Shown: piece after piece, positions 25,002 through 36,021 of the stretch
How positions within the stretch are numbered: the first letter of the stretch is position 1
How the letters are laid out: each line of letters opens with the position of its first letter
Assembly (NCBI GenBank): GCA_024529925.1
Contig: JAFEUB010000909.1
Span: 425,001 to 489,000 of the forward strand
Reading direction: 5' to 3'
DNA from: Ophthalmolycus amberensis
Lineage: Eukaryota > Chordata > Actinopteri > Perciformes > Zoarcidae
DNA length: 64,000 nt
Notes under the pieces: model-generated
The model's database searches: none
What the model saw: only the letters and a program-made list of their open reading frames with translations
What the model was told of the DNA's origin: nothing
Translations under genes and position numbers: made by a program

Positions 25002-25984
25002 ACACTTGCCAACACACACACACCAAAAATGTAAAAAGTAAAGCACTCTCCCTCACACAAACATCATTATTCTAGCGAGGACCAAAGCAGACAGGAGAAA
25101 TCTGTGAAGGGGACATGACTCGACAGGCAACAGAACAAAAGGTTAGGGGGCACATTAAAAGGGCAAGGTTTCTCTTAAACTTTACTTTTCCAGTCGTGTT
25201 GTGACATCAACATATGTTGTCTTTTTTTTTTCATTCTAAATCAGATGGTCTGTGCCACCTTTTTACCAGTCATTTTAGTCAAGTTGTCGCGTTACCAAGG
25301 CCGTGAGCCAGAGAGAATGAATCACGAATGGTGTTATTGATCAGGAAAATACATTTACAACTGGGGATTTGGGTTTAAAGGATTGATTTGTGTGTTGGCG
25401 TGTGTGTGAGTCTGTGTGTATCCGCTTTTGTGAGAGCTATGTCTATGAAAAAATTGAAGCCTTGATTTGTTAGTTAGCTACTGTAAATATGTTTGTGGGT
25501 TAAACAATTGTACTTAAGGCAATGTATCATCCCACAAAGTCAAAACAAGTGTAAATAAAGTGAAAGTGTATAAAATGTCATGTGGATAAATGGGGTCTCA
25601 GTTTACTTGACTTGTCCTTGCCACAACCCTTTTGGATTCAGCTCATACGACAGCTACAAGATACAGTGTGTATCTCTAGTCTGCACTGACTTCAAATGAT
25701 CCATAAAAGGTACAATAAACATGTCATCACGTCACAAGCGCTACAGTCAGCCTCTGAGTAGTCGTAAAAACTCTGTGAACCATTGGAGATGCAGAAAGTC
25801 AGGTTTATTGTATAGCCCATAATCACAGTTAAAAATGGTGTTTGTCACAAATATGAAGAAACAATTGGTAAAAAATAACTGTATATGACAAAAAGAAAAA
25901 TAGAGGAAAAGAAATTGCTTTTTGTGCAGAGTTATTTAATTGTTAAATAGTGTGCATAAGGGACATCCCTGACCTTCTCACCAC

Positions 25985-26420
25985 TAAGGGTTCTGTTAAG
26001 AGCCCCTTTCATCCAAAGTACAGTTTTTGAGTAAGAATAAGAGTAACAAGAGTTATAAGAGTTATAAGAGTTCTTCAAGGATTGTTGAAATTAAAGGTGT
26101 TAAAAGGAACGCCCACAATCCAGCCCACACCCCCTCAAACACTGTGATAGGAACCATGATTGTTGCGGGTTACGCTAAACCACAAGAGATAAAATCCTTG
26201 GAATATAACAAATTCTGGGTGGAACCATTACACCAAAGAAGTGTTCTCTGTAGAACCGCTCATGGGGTTTCCTAGGTAAAACTCTTTATGTTGGGGTCTG
26301 GGTAGAACCCTCTTAATTAAAGGGTTTCAGGTGGAACCTCTATAAATGATTTTAACTAGAAGGAAAATGGGTTCTCATATGAGGACTAGCCGAAAAACCC
26401 TATGTGTTTAGTTAGCACCT
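25985..26420. repeat. Degenerate GGTTC/GAACC repeat block, probable DNA-element remnant
   Basis: Multiple spaced GGTTC, GAACC and AGGGTT motifs occur, such as GGGTAGAACCCTCTTAATTA and GGTGGAACCTCTATAAATG. They resemble the internal tandem units of teleost MITE families whose consensus alternates GGTTCTA and TAGAACC. It is too diverged to set termini. A small AGTTATAAG triplication sits at 26052-26072. Confidence 0.45.
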
Positions 26421-26469
26421 TTATATCTAAGGGTGTACCTGGAGAAGAAGTTGTGTATCCAACCTGGCT

Positions 26470-26714
26470 CTGTTATCTCTCCCCCACAGGGCTGAACACT
26501 CTGGCAGTTCTTGTTTGTCTTTTTTTGTGTCCATTTGTGCACGAACACACCTTATCCCAAATGACTTTTACTGTCCCCATGCTGTCTCTGTACGCTTGTT
26601 CTCAAATGCCAGAAAATATTTTATCGGCTGAGCCACTCCCACAGAGTCAGTTCAGCCCCATTGATTTAATAAACAAATTTCCCCCTGGGGATGAATAAAG
26701 TATCTATCTATCTA
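26470..26714 (+). mobile_element. Non-LTR retrotransposon 3' end with TCTA tail
   Basis: The segment ends AAATTTCCCCCTGGGGATGA followed by ATAAAGTATCTATCTATCTA. TTTCCCCxxGGGGATxAATAAAGTATCTATC is a widespread 3' terminus of teleost LINEs and of SINEs that share their tails. The tetranucleotide tail marks the 3' end at about 26714. The 5' boundary and exact family are uncertain. Confidence 0.65.
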
Positions 26715-29700
26715 AATAGTCATCGGTGCAGTACCATCACTGGGACCAAAACCACCAACCAGGGGACTCTATATTAATTTTTATGACTCATGTAATAGTT
26801 CTCTAGAGATCTGAATTTAAAAAAATTATTCACAGCACAATTTATAAGCTTTACTAAGCTTTTCCTGCTATTTGTGCTTTTTTGGATATATCTCTGAGCC
26901 GGATTCAAACTGAAAATGCAGTTATTTGATACGTGTCAAAGAACAAGAGCCACCAAGTAATCCGGTTGGTCACGCAGTTGGACAGAGCAAAAAAGGGGAG
27001 ATATTATAAGCTGTATCTGGAAAATCGTGAGTTTGTTCAGGCATTTATAGTGGTTGAAAGAAGAGTACCGGTACTACTACCCTGTGGACTTCCCATGCAC
27101 CAATAATAATAATAATATAATCTCTTCTGTATCGGCTGCTCCACGGTGGAGGTCACAATGTCATGGCTAATCTGCAACGCAAGGCCTTTTGGCTTCTGGA
27201 TTCAATTACTAGAGCTACTTCATCTCTTACCTCTGCTATGATTAATGAACACACTGCTTTAGCAGGGCCAGTGAAGGTTACACAGTAGACACAGAGTTCA
27301 AATGCACACACATTCAATACACAAAGCACTTATGCGCCCATTTCAATATTCTATGGAATTTAAGTGAACTGGACAAGGGCACACTCAAGGTGCCTCGTTT
27401 ATTCTTGCAGACTTTATCTCAACTTGCACAAATTAATAACGTTATTTCCTCTTTGGGCCTGGCATGTACATCCAATTTAAGATTTTCACATTTGCAAAAA
27501 AGAAAATACAGCAATGTGTGAGTGAATAAGATGCAGGGGATTCTATTTATTTCTTGTTCAATTTTAAGAGAGAAAAAGATTAGATGTCCTTACTCTCCTT
27601 ACACCTCGAGGTGGTATGTCGTCTCACTGCCTGTATCCTCCACAGCGGCATCACACTTTCTTCGCGCTTTATATTATTCTCTTCCCCCTCGGCTCACACT
27701 CGATCCCTTTTTCTGTGTCTTCATTTTCTCACTCTCCTTTCTTCCTCTTTTACTTGTCATCTCTCTGAGGCAGGTGTGTGATTAAAAAGCATTGCAGCCA
27801 CATGGAGACATGTCAAAAGAGCAGTGCAGTGGCTGAGTGAGCTGTGCTGAATGGTGCCAATCGTTTTATTGATTTTCTTTATCTTTGAGTTTGAAAATAT
27901 CTGCGAGCTTCAAGAGATGGTAAGTAGAGGTTTAATAGGAAACATGTCTCTGTGTGTATTTGCCCTCACACTACAAAATAGAGTGTGTTGGAATGAGCAA
28001 CCATATTTTAAATTAACAATGCTTTGTCCCTCTGTTTACATGTAAAGCGTGCTGTGCTGCCTAAACTGAATCCTTGTCACGGTTATCCAGGCTCATTTGC
28101 ATCTGCATCTCGGACCACGTCTGGCTGAACAAGTGACGAGAGAGCCATGCATGTACGGCAGGGCAAAGCGCTGAGCATTTACTCTAGCGTCTGAATGTGC
28201 TGGCTCCAGTCCGTCCACCACACTCCTCCCAACCCCAGTTTCCTGTCTGAAGCCATTTATTTTGTTTACCACCAACCAGAGCTGTCCCTTCAATAGTCTT
28301 GTCCACTTTCCACTGAAGAGGGCACAAAACCCATGAGGCGACACCTTACACAACATCAAATCTACAGTCATACAGGAGGATATGCAGAGGGAAGGCACAG
28401 GTCTTGTCACCAAAGGTGGTGTTCAGAGGTTTAGGAACTGCCCAACTGTGCTCCAATGATGAGATTTGACAGGTGCCAATGGTGCTACCATAATTTGAAA
28501 TGGCAATGTGCAATGTGCAAAATGACCACAAATATATTTTGGCAAAAGGAAATTGAAATGTAACAAGGTATTAGTAAAAGTATCATGACCTAGAAGATTT
28601 GTTAAGACATTGTTTGCAATATCAAAGCTATATCTAGAGCGTCGTCAGACCAAAACACAATTACATTTGATATTTACAATTGACTCCCACATTTAAAAAC
28701 TGTGTTATATTGTGGAGCCAATTTGATTGCTACAGCATTTCCGGCACTCACATGGTGATAGCCGTTGCATGGAAAATTGCACGCAGGCACAGTAGGATTA
28801 GCTACAGGATTGCCCAGACATCACAAAAATACCACAGGGGGAGATTACACATATCTATCCACCACGCTTCTTTCATCTTGTGTTTGTGTGCCGAGTGTGT
28901 GACTGTGAGTTAAAATAAAAAAAAGAGAAGGAAAAAAAAGCTTGTGGTTACGTGTGGCCCACGACCCACATCCTCTTCACATTCTTTATCCTTCTTTCCT
29001 TGACAGGACCTCAGGCTATACTCTTGGATCCCACAGCAGCCCTGCTGTGGGGAAAATTGATGCACTCTTTGATTGACCGTGGACAGGTAATCGAATTAAG
29101 AAATGCTCCTTGTCTGCCAACCCTTCAGAGGTGAATGAGTAAGTGAAAGATACTCGTGTGTACGCACAACATGGTACAGTAGAGTCAACAGACGCATACA
29201 GTAATCTCACACTGGGGCTGCTCATTTGCATGAAAACCGGTGCAACAAAAATTGTTGCGAGATTCATACAACAAGAAAATGGACATGTGGCTGGTTTGTC
29301 AACAGTGTGTTTAACTCCTTCTTGTGTATGTTAACCTCTTTTGGGAGTACAAATGTCCCTTTGTTGATATGTAGAGTTGCAGCTGTGCTATGGAATTTCT
29401 TCCCAGATTAGGACACTTAAAATTAGCCTCAAATTTGACAGCCATGCAAAAATGAAATTTCTTTCATTTCAATACCCCGTCTTATTATTCAGTGTATATG
29501 TGCAGCTGCCACACCTGTATGTTTTATTGGTCTATGCAACATTTTACACACTTGTCAAACTATTTGCTTTGGTCATACACAACAAGTGGTTATAAACAGT
29601 GTGGTGATCTTTAATCAGCTTCAAAATAGTGTTTATATAAATCTACCAACAACTAAATTTATGAAGTTCCTAAAAACCAATAGCTAGATTCATCACATGT

Positions 29701-30118
29701 TCAATATCATTTTAAAACAGTTCCAAGACAAAATAAGTTGGTAAACTTGGTTTGATTCAGGTCACAGATACAAAATCACATCACGTTATATAAGACAAGT
29801 TAATAGTACTATTCTGATTAATACTATGGATCCATTTTGGCTGACACAGGCACTTCACATCAAGAGGCAACTGTTGTCAACCTGACTGGCAGGTTATACA
29901 GTTGAAGCTGGTTCTCAGCTGAGGTTAAGGTTGGTGTCAGGGTGATAGCTCCGTGCTGTGATGGTCAACAGTAGATAAACAGCACACACAGTCACCTATC
30001 AGCTTGTTTCATGAACAGATCCCGGGCAGTATCAGTGCTGGATCTAGGTATATGCTCAGATGATGGATAAAGCACGGATGGCGGAGTACATTCCCATCAT
30101 ATGGATGGTAGATGCTTG

Positions 30119-30208
30119 TATGACGACTGGGCGTCCCTTTGCCTTCCCAGCCCCTTTTGTATGAGTCCAGGCATAGGATGACAAAGGGAAGTCCATAGGT
30201 CACATGAC
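30119..30208 (-). ncRNA. mir204: mir-204 microRNA precursor
   Basis: This is a hairpin within the 13-kb trpm3 intron, on the host's coding strand. Read on the minus strand, 30190 down to 30169 is the 22-nt 5p arm, beginning TTCCCTTTGTCATCCTATGC, identical to vertebrate miR-204-5p. Positions 30151 down to 30131 give the 3p strand GCTGGGAAGGCAAAGGGACG plus C. The arms pair over the mature region, and the lower stem pairs GTCATGTGAC (30208-30199) imperfectly with the sequence at 30130-30121. The flank ATGTGAC...GGACTTCCC also matches remembered mammalian mir-204. The CCTATGCCT 3' end separates it from miR-211 (hosted by TRPM1), which has CCTTCGCCT. It is probably co-transcribed with trpm3. In mammals miR-204 acts in lens, retina and pigment epithelium and is under PAX6/MITF influence through the host promoter. 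Confidence 0.97.
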
Positions 30209-30703
30209 TGGATGATGAACGAGGAGGAAGTACATGTGTGTATCCTAACAACCCCAGGGAGATTTCCTAAATACCTAGAGGCAGTGGGTCAGGAGGAATA
30301 CGGTTGTGGTTCATCCTGAGTGACAGTCCGTATCAGTGAACATCAGTTAAAGGTCTGAGAGTGAAAAAAAATGGTGTTGACAAAAGTACGATTTCATGAT
30401 ATTGCTCTCGACACTTGTAACCATGTATTCATTCCAAACATCTATCTCCTGACACCCTCAGTTTTCACATAAGCATTGATGTTAAAATGTGTGCATTCAT
30501 GTCACCCACCCTGAGGAAAGTATTATAAAATGCCTTTATGTTGACAACAGAAGACGGTAATAACAAATCATGGCCCCAAACAAAATGTCTCTGGCTCAGG
30601 TTTGTTCCCAGCACATTCTACACAATGAGAGGCTGTTGAGAAATGTATTTAAAGGGTTTCAGCGAGGTTTGTGTGTGCTTGTGTCGTTGTTTGTGACCGT
30701 GTG

Positions 30704-30808
30704 TGAGAGAGAGAGAATGAGAGAGAGAGAGAGAGAATGAGAGAGAGAGAGAATGAGAGAGAGAGAGAGAATGAGAGAGAGAGAGAATGAGAGAGAGAAT
30801 GGGAGAGA
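30704..30808. repeat. GA minisatellite with periodic ATGA interruptions
   Basis: Runs of GA interrupted at intervals by AATGA, giving units of about 16-22 bp, six or more times. It lies about 500 bp upstream of mir-204 in the direction of host transcription. Confidence 0.92.
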
Positions 30809-31834
30809 AAAAGACAGAAATGCATTTGTATTCATGCAAATCCATTTGGTTTCTAGCTAAGGTATAATGTGGAAATTGAAAACGGAGAAATACAATGTGA
30901 CAAGGACTCAACGGTGCATGAACACTCCACACACAGGCCAGTATGTGCATGTGCAGACACAAATAAACATAAATATAAAGTACACGGGATACATAAACAC
31001 CTGCGTCTCGCACAAACAAGAATTCAAATAGAGTCTTGCTGCCTTTTTATGAGCATAATATGCCTTTGATGCAGTAATTCTTAAAATAAAGACGTGGAGA
31101 GGTGCACAAAAATACATCACAGAGAGAGATTCTTTCGAATTTCAACAGTAGTGTGTAATAATACCGTGTCTGTCAAAATATACAAAATACATAAAAAATG
31201 TGGCCGTCCCGACATATTAAAATCATCCAGTGTACCATGTTCTGATTTGTACGATCAAGTATCAAATAAAGATATAAATACCATTTAAAATACAAACATC
31301 TGATGCACCGTTCATTCCTTTAGGTGTGTTTACATAATACAACTTAATGTAGTTATTGTGTCTGCAGTACAGTATATTTGTACATGTGCAGTTGTCGACC
31401 GTGTGCTGATCAGTATGTCTGTGTTTGTTACATTTGTTAGCTTTGTGCAGCACCCCAGAACAAGGAGACAAGGATTATCAAGCAGGTTCATTTGAGGAAA
31501 GAGTTCATCTGAGCTGTCAGGAAGCTTTGAAAGAAAAAATAAACCCCTCCTGAAGGGAGGGACGGTTTCAAAGGCCGATCGAGTTATATCACAGCTGGCT
31601 AAAAATACGCTGTCACACAACATGTGTTCGGTATAAAGCAGGTAATGATAATTTTAGTCCGTTTGCAGCTATAAAGTAGAGTTTGAACCCAATTAACCCA
31701 CAGTGGTGCCATCAATAAAAACAAGGATTAGTTTCATTATGCTGTTATCATGCACTGTGACTAAAACAACTCTTCCTTTAATTAAGGGTAAGTAGGGCAG
31801 TAGCCATTACAGATTGGTACAGAATCCTGATATT

Positions 31835-32740
31835 AAACGGGCACCGGTGCTAAAATTATTAAAGACCGGAGTATTGATAAGCTTCGACGTTATTGGTTCT
31901 TATATTGGTACTTTTAAACGTTTTGGTGTAATTTATTAGCACACTGCAGCATCTCTTCTGCTCCCTCGGCTGAGTTTCTTCAACTACACACAAACACAAT
32001 AAAACACATGCAAGCACACACACATGGAGTGAAGTCAGCAAACAGCAGATCGGTTCAAAGTAAACCAGTTGACTGGAAGATGACTCAAAGTTTACTCGAG
32101 TAATCCCAACTACAATCGTCATCGTACGTGTTAAACCTTTGTGAGTAAAAAGCCAATAGTGTATCACTACATCTGCTCAACAAGCATAAACATGTAAATA
32201 AACACAAGACCTATTATACATTATATATATACCTCAACTCTGTCCGCAGTCTCGTCCTCCGCCGCTGTTTTACACAACCACAGTGCACGAGCTTGGTTAA
32301 TAGTGAATTGTTACAAACAAGCTATATCATCAGCTGTCTGTATGTAGTGTAACTGTTTTCCACAAATCTTAAAATTCCTGAAAGATTTTCTGCTTTCTGA
32401 GACAAAGCGGCCGCGTTTCTTTACTATCGGTACCTGCAGGCAGTAAATCACATCAGCAGACGGACGAGGACAGAGGACATGAGGAACGACCGGTACTGAA
32501 GTCTGTGTTTCTCCTTCTTTATGAACTTCACTCATTATTGTGACGTCGGGGATATTATTTATTTAGTTGAGGCTATATGATTAGTTGTGTGTGTGCGGCT
32601 CATCTCGCATTCAGCTGCAGCAAACTGCATACTTTCTTGGGCAACCAGTTGTGGCTTCATGCGTATGGACCTTCTTTTAACTGTTTTATACTGCCATTGA
32701 CTGCCTGCTAACTCCTCACTCACTACTCCTAACGGGCACC
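31835..32740. mobile_element. Possible decayed transposable element
   Basis: AACGGGCACC occurs at 31835-31844 (continuing to the palindrome GCACCGGTGC) and again at 32731-32740 in the same orientation. The sequence between (GGTACC, GGTTCTTATATTGGTAC, GCGGCCGC-like and GACGTC sites) is CpG-richer than the surrounding intron. The direct rather than inverted repeats do not fit a simple DNA transposon, and no target duplication was found. Confidence 0.3.
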
Positions 32741-32741
32741 C

Positions 32742-32760
32742 CGGCCAGCAGGGGCCGCTA
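32742..32760 (+). promoter_or_regulatory. CTCF-like motif
   Basis: CGGCCAGCAGGGGCCGCTA matches the remembered CTCF consensus TGGCCACCAGGGGGCGCTA at 16 of 19 bases, including the CAGGGG and CGCTA core parts. It lies about 210 bp from the VVRPYQ exon within the mir-204 host intron. It is only a sequence match; occupancy is unknown. Confidence 0.4.
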
Positions 32761-32971
32761 GCGATAATAACACAGCTGAGGGCACAGTGGGGTGGAAACA
32801 GTTTGCACCTTGTTAATGTTTTGGACGGTGTGTTTGGCTTACAGCTAATGGAACTACCAGTACACTGCTGTACTGGTGAGTTTACCTTTCTGTTTTGGCC
32901 CTATTGTATGAAGTGTATCATACATCAACTTCAAGCCCATTGCTTCTTGAATAATGGTAAATTCCACTCAC

Positions 32972-33143
32972 GTGTGTTGATCTTCTGCAAGGAGATTTGT
33001 TTCTCAAGCTGACGTCGCAGTTTGACCTCAGCGCCGTACTTTCCCGTGGTGCCATTGTCTGCCAGGATGAAGTGGGAGTGGAGACTGTTTAGAACCGTCA
33101 ACTTGCTCATGGGGTTGGACATGGTCTGGTATGGACGCACCAC
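32972..33143 (-). CDS. trpm3: trpm3 exon, VVRPYQTMSNPMSKL
   Basis: This is a 172-nt exon with acceptor cggacag|GTGGTG and donor AACACAC|gtgagt. It encodes VVRPYQTMSNPMSKLTVLNS, LHSHFILADNGTTGKYGAEV, KLRRQLEKQISLQKINT and one base of Arg, continuing the SLOG-like domain. The FILADNGT..GKYG motif is a TRPM signature and is thought to line the pocket of this fold. The intron that follows in transcription is the 13-kb intron carrying mir-204. The 5p arm of mir-204 lies about 2.8 kb downstream of this donor. Confidence 0.96.
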
Positions 33144-34124
33144 CTGTCCGGGAAATTTAACAGTTACACAAACATCTGGGAAGGGGTATGCGACAACTTG
33201 ACAGAGGAAAATGTTTGGTTTACTGATAACAAAGGCATGTTTTCTTAGCATCATTTATGTTACCCAAGTATAGACAGAAAGTCAGATGGGAAAAAATAAT
33301 GAGTTTTAACAAAAGAAGCAGATTTTAATGGCACGCCTATGTTACAAACTAAGCCACAGTTTTAAAGGCATAAGCATCTACCAAGCAGAGAGACACTAAC
33401 AAAGAGACGGTACTGGTTGAACAATGGGAAACATTGGATTTGCCCTTTCGGGGCTTGACCCATTCTTAGGACTAAAAGTCAGAATGTTTTTAAAATCAGA
33501 CATCAACATTTAAGGAGAGAGATTTTGTCAGGGTGATGAAAGATGTGTTTGGTCCTTAACAAATAATAAAAAAATAAATAAGAGACCAATGTATTTTCAA
33601 TAGCTACTGCACATTTATTTTACTGTTACACTAAAAACTGGATGACCATTTATACAACATTGGAGCTTGGATTTGGTCAAGTGGAGAAAACCTGGACAAT
33701 CTGAGGCAAACTCATCTGGTCATTAGGCGTACACTTGAGTCCAATCAAGCATGGAAAAAGAGCTTCAGTACTTAATTATCTCATTTCAGCTACCGACATT
33801 AATCTGCTCTGCTTGTCTTGTTCAGTAGAACATTCAGATTTTTTTTTTTTAACTATAACATAATATTGATTCCAGATATTTCAATGAGTCAGCATGTGTT
33901 CTGCAGTGTTCCGCCAGCTGTGTCCAACTCACTTTGAAGGAGTGTTTATCACAGATTGGATTGGCTTACTCAGCATCTCAGTTAATAAACCGTTAACTGC
34001 AATTCACAGGCTGTGGCAACTGTGGGTTGCACGCAATGTTTTTTCACATCACGCAAACCAGCATGCAACCACCCGCTCTGAAACTGTTCCATATTGTTCC
34101 GTTTAGATATTCTTAGAGACTTAC
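33144..34124 (-). other. trpm3: trpm3 intron, 981 bp
   Basis: This intron lies between the VIRHVG and VVRPYQ exons. A T-tract at 33840-33851 is the only low-complexity piece. I see nothing else. Confidence 0.8.
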
Positions 34125-34249
34125 ATCTTTGCCAACGAGATCCTCTTGATTTTCTACGATGCCCCACGGAGCAATGCCAATGGTGCAGATCTTCCCCCTT
34201 GACTTGGAGGCGTGGTCTTTCAATGCATCACCGACATGCCGTATGACTC
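34125..34249 (-). CDS. trpm3: trpm3 exon, SLOG/LSDAT domain part 2 (VIRHVGDALKDH)
   Basis: This is a 125-nt exon with acceptor cacacag|GAGTCATAC and donor AAAGAT|gtaagt. Two bases complete Gly, followed by VIRHVGDALKDHASKSRGKI, CTIGIAPWGIVENQEDLVGK and D. The IGIAPWGIV motif is diagnostic of TRPM N-termini. The last residues read LVGKD where I remember LIGRD in mammals. The polypyrimidine tract of the acceptor is weak because a short GT run lies immediately upstream (34250-34260 on the plus strand). Confidence 0.96.
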
Positions 34250-35807
34250 CTGTGTGTGTGTGCAGAAATGTTTAAGAGTGTTCGTGAGAAGGACGGAGAC
34301 ACAGATAACAAAATCAGTTTTTGTCACTATCAATACACAGTGTAAACTTAGATAATGTTACAATCTGCTGTTAAAAGATAAACAAGGTCTATGAGGTGCA
34401 GGGTGAGGGCAGCAGGGGTTGGTGCGGAAGCCAATTTGAATATACTCGCACACACACAAACACACAAATACACACAAATGCACACACACAGCTTCAAACA
34501 CAGACGGGTCGTAGCTTCAGGCCTCTAGTTGTTGTCCTGAGGGAAGCAGCAGTCAGACCTGGAGGCCATCTTGTACCATCTCTGCTGCTGACATTCATTC
34601 TTTCTCTACCTCCATTATTCAGGCCATCCTCTCCCTCTTTCTTGCCTTTGAACCCATTGTGTCACTAAATCTTACTTTTTATTTATTTCTTTATTCAAGT
34701 GTGAGCCCTCTACTGCATCCGACGGTGTATCATTTATTTCCATCTGTCTCATCTCGCCTCCCATCTTTGTTCTTATTTAAAGCCTGCTATATTTAATTTA
34801 GGTAACTAAAAATGCTTTTCTTTTTGTAAACATGGAAACAATACCTGAACAATACAAACAGTGAACAAACAAAGTGACACAGCATTGAAAAGAAGTCCAA
34901 AGGTAAAACTAAGAAACAAATATCTGGTCCATTCCATTCCCAGTAGTATAAAAACATATACATTTTGCAACACGGTCGTTCATTTTAATTTCCATGTATA
35001 GTAATCATTGATATCATTGATACCATTCAAGATACTCCCCCCCCCCCCCCCCCCCCCCTCCAGTGTATCAAACACTGTTACCCAATCATCTTGTTGCTGT
35101 CAGACGCTGACCCTGTTTCTGTCTGGACTTTACAATTCCAACCCTTCACCTAATATGCTCACGATCCAGTCCACTGAGCTCCTCATACAGTAAATCCTGC
35201 CCCAGGCCAATTTCATCCAGCTACTCATTACCTCTGAACAGAGATATCCTGAGGCAAAAGAGTCTTAAGGTGATCTTCTCCACAACCTTGATTCTTCAAT
35301 ACTCTTAACAGGGGAAATACTGTTTCTCTAAATGGAATACCCCTCATTGAAAAGTACATATTCATGATAGGCTCTTTTTGTTCAGTCACTTTTTGTTTCA
35401 TTGGCTTTAATCAATAAAATAAGCAGTCTAGGCTCCCTGAGAGCTATTCTTCCCCTGTCTGCTCCAACTATAAGTGTCTGGAAGTATAAGTGAGTGCTCT
35501 TAATATACTTAAAATAACCCCGTGGCAGTGATCCAGTGGTTCGACATCTTAACAGCCCTGAGGGTTTTCACAAATGGATATTTAATAGTTGATATTGTAA
35601 TACACTCATCATACTCCTTCTAGCACAAGTGTGTAGTCGCTTATTTAGAAGAAGTGAGGCTGCAGATTGCTGATAAAATATCTTAATAAAATATTTTTTT
35701 AAGGGCACAGAAATATTTGCACAAACATGCAAACAAATGCAGCACATTTCTTTCACTGTCGTACAGGTTGTTCTCAAGACAAGCTGCGTGTACGTCCTGT
35801 ACTTCAC
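34250..35807 (-). other. trpm3: trpm3 intron, 1.56 kb
   Basis: This intron lies between the YVRVSYD and VIRHVG exons. It holds loose CA-rich sequence (34445-34502) and a 22-nt poly-C tract (35037-35058). No gene or mobile element is seen. Confidence 0.75.
35037..35058. repeat. Poly-C tract, 22 nt
   Basis: A homopolymer C run in the 1.56-kb trpm3 intron. Confidence 0.9.
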
Positions 35808-36021
35808 CTGTGTTCACTCCGCCGGTGAAGATCCAGGCTCCTGTTGTCATGGCAGCCTTAATGAGCCCTTTCCCAAAGACCTGTTTGAGTTTGGGCTGCA
35901 ATTCAAAGTTCTGCAGGCCCCCGTGGACTGAGATGAGCAGCTTGGGCAGATCCAGCTGCCACTCCTTGGTCATCAGGTGTAGCAGCAGGTCAGGCTTGGT
36001 GTCATAAGACACTCGCACGTA
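35808..36021 (-). CDS. trpm3: trpm3 exon, SLOG/LSDAT domain part 1 (YVRVSYDTKPD)
   Basis: This is a 214-nt exon with acceptor tttcag|TACGTG and donor AACACAG|gtgaag. It encodes YVRVSYDTKPDLLLHLMTKE and continues through LPKLLISVHGGLQNFELQPK to AMTTGAWIFTGGVNT plus one base of Gly. This is the start of the TRPM MHR1/2 region, which folds like the nucleotide-binding SLOG/LSDAT family. The ISVHGG and WIFTGGVNTG motifs are the glycine-rich loops typical of that fold. It is among the most conserved TRPM3 segments; I see Y for F at residue 6 and D for E at residue 24 relative to remembered mammalian sequence. Confidence 0.97.

Larger units (their letters stand above)
19958..32971 (-). other. trpm3: trpm3 intron, 13.0 kb, hosting mir-204
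   Basis: This intron lies between the VVRPYQ and IGQG exons. It contains mir-204 about 2.8 kb from its 5' end, the complete 1.6-kb hAT insertion (20989-22587), a GGTTC-type decayed repeat and a LINE tail (25985-26714), a GA-rich minisatellite (30704-30808), a decayed element with GGGCACC motifs (31835-32740), a CTCF-like motif (32742-32760), and several GT, CA and C runs. A mammalian alternative exon described between these two exons was not recognised. Confidence 0.75.

Noticed and set aside
28081..28413. Candidate enhancer (ATTTGCAT octamer in a moderately GC-rich stretch of the mir-204 intron)
   Set aside because: A single octamer and base composition are not enough; needs a conservation or chromatin test.
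19958..32971. Mammalian alternative exon (about 25 residues) between KINTR and IGQG
   Set aside because: I looked for its Phe/Ser-rich sequence on the minus strand in this intron and did not find it; it may be absent in fish or too diverged.
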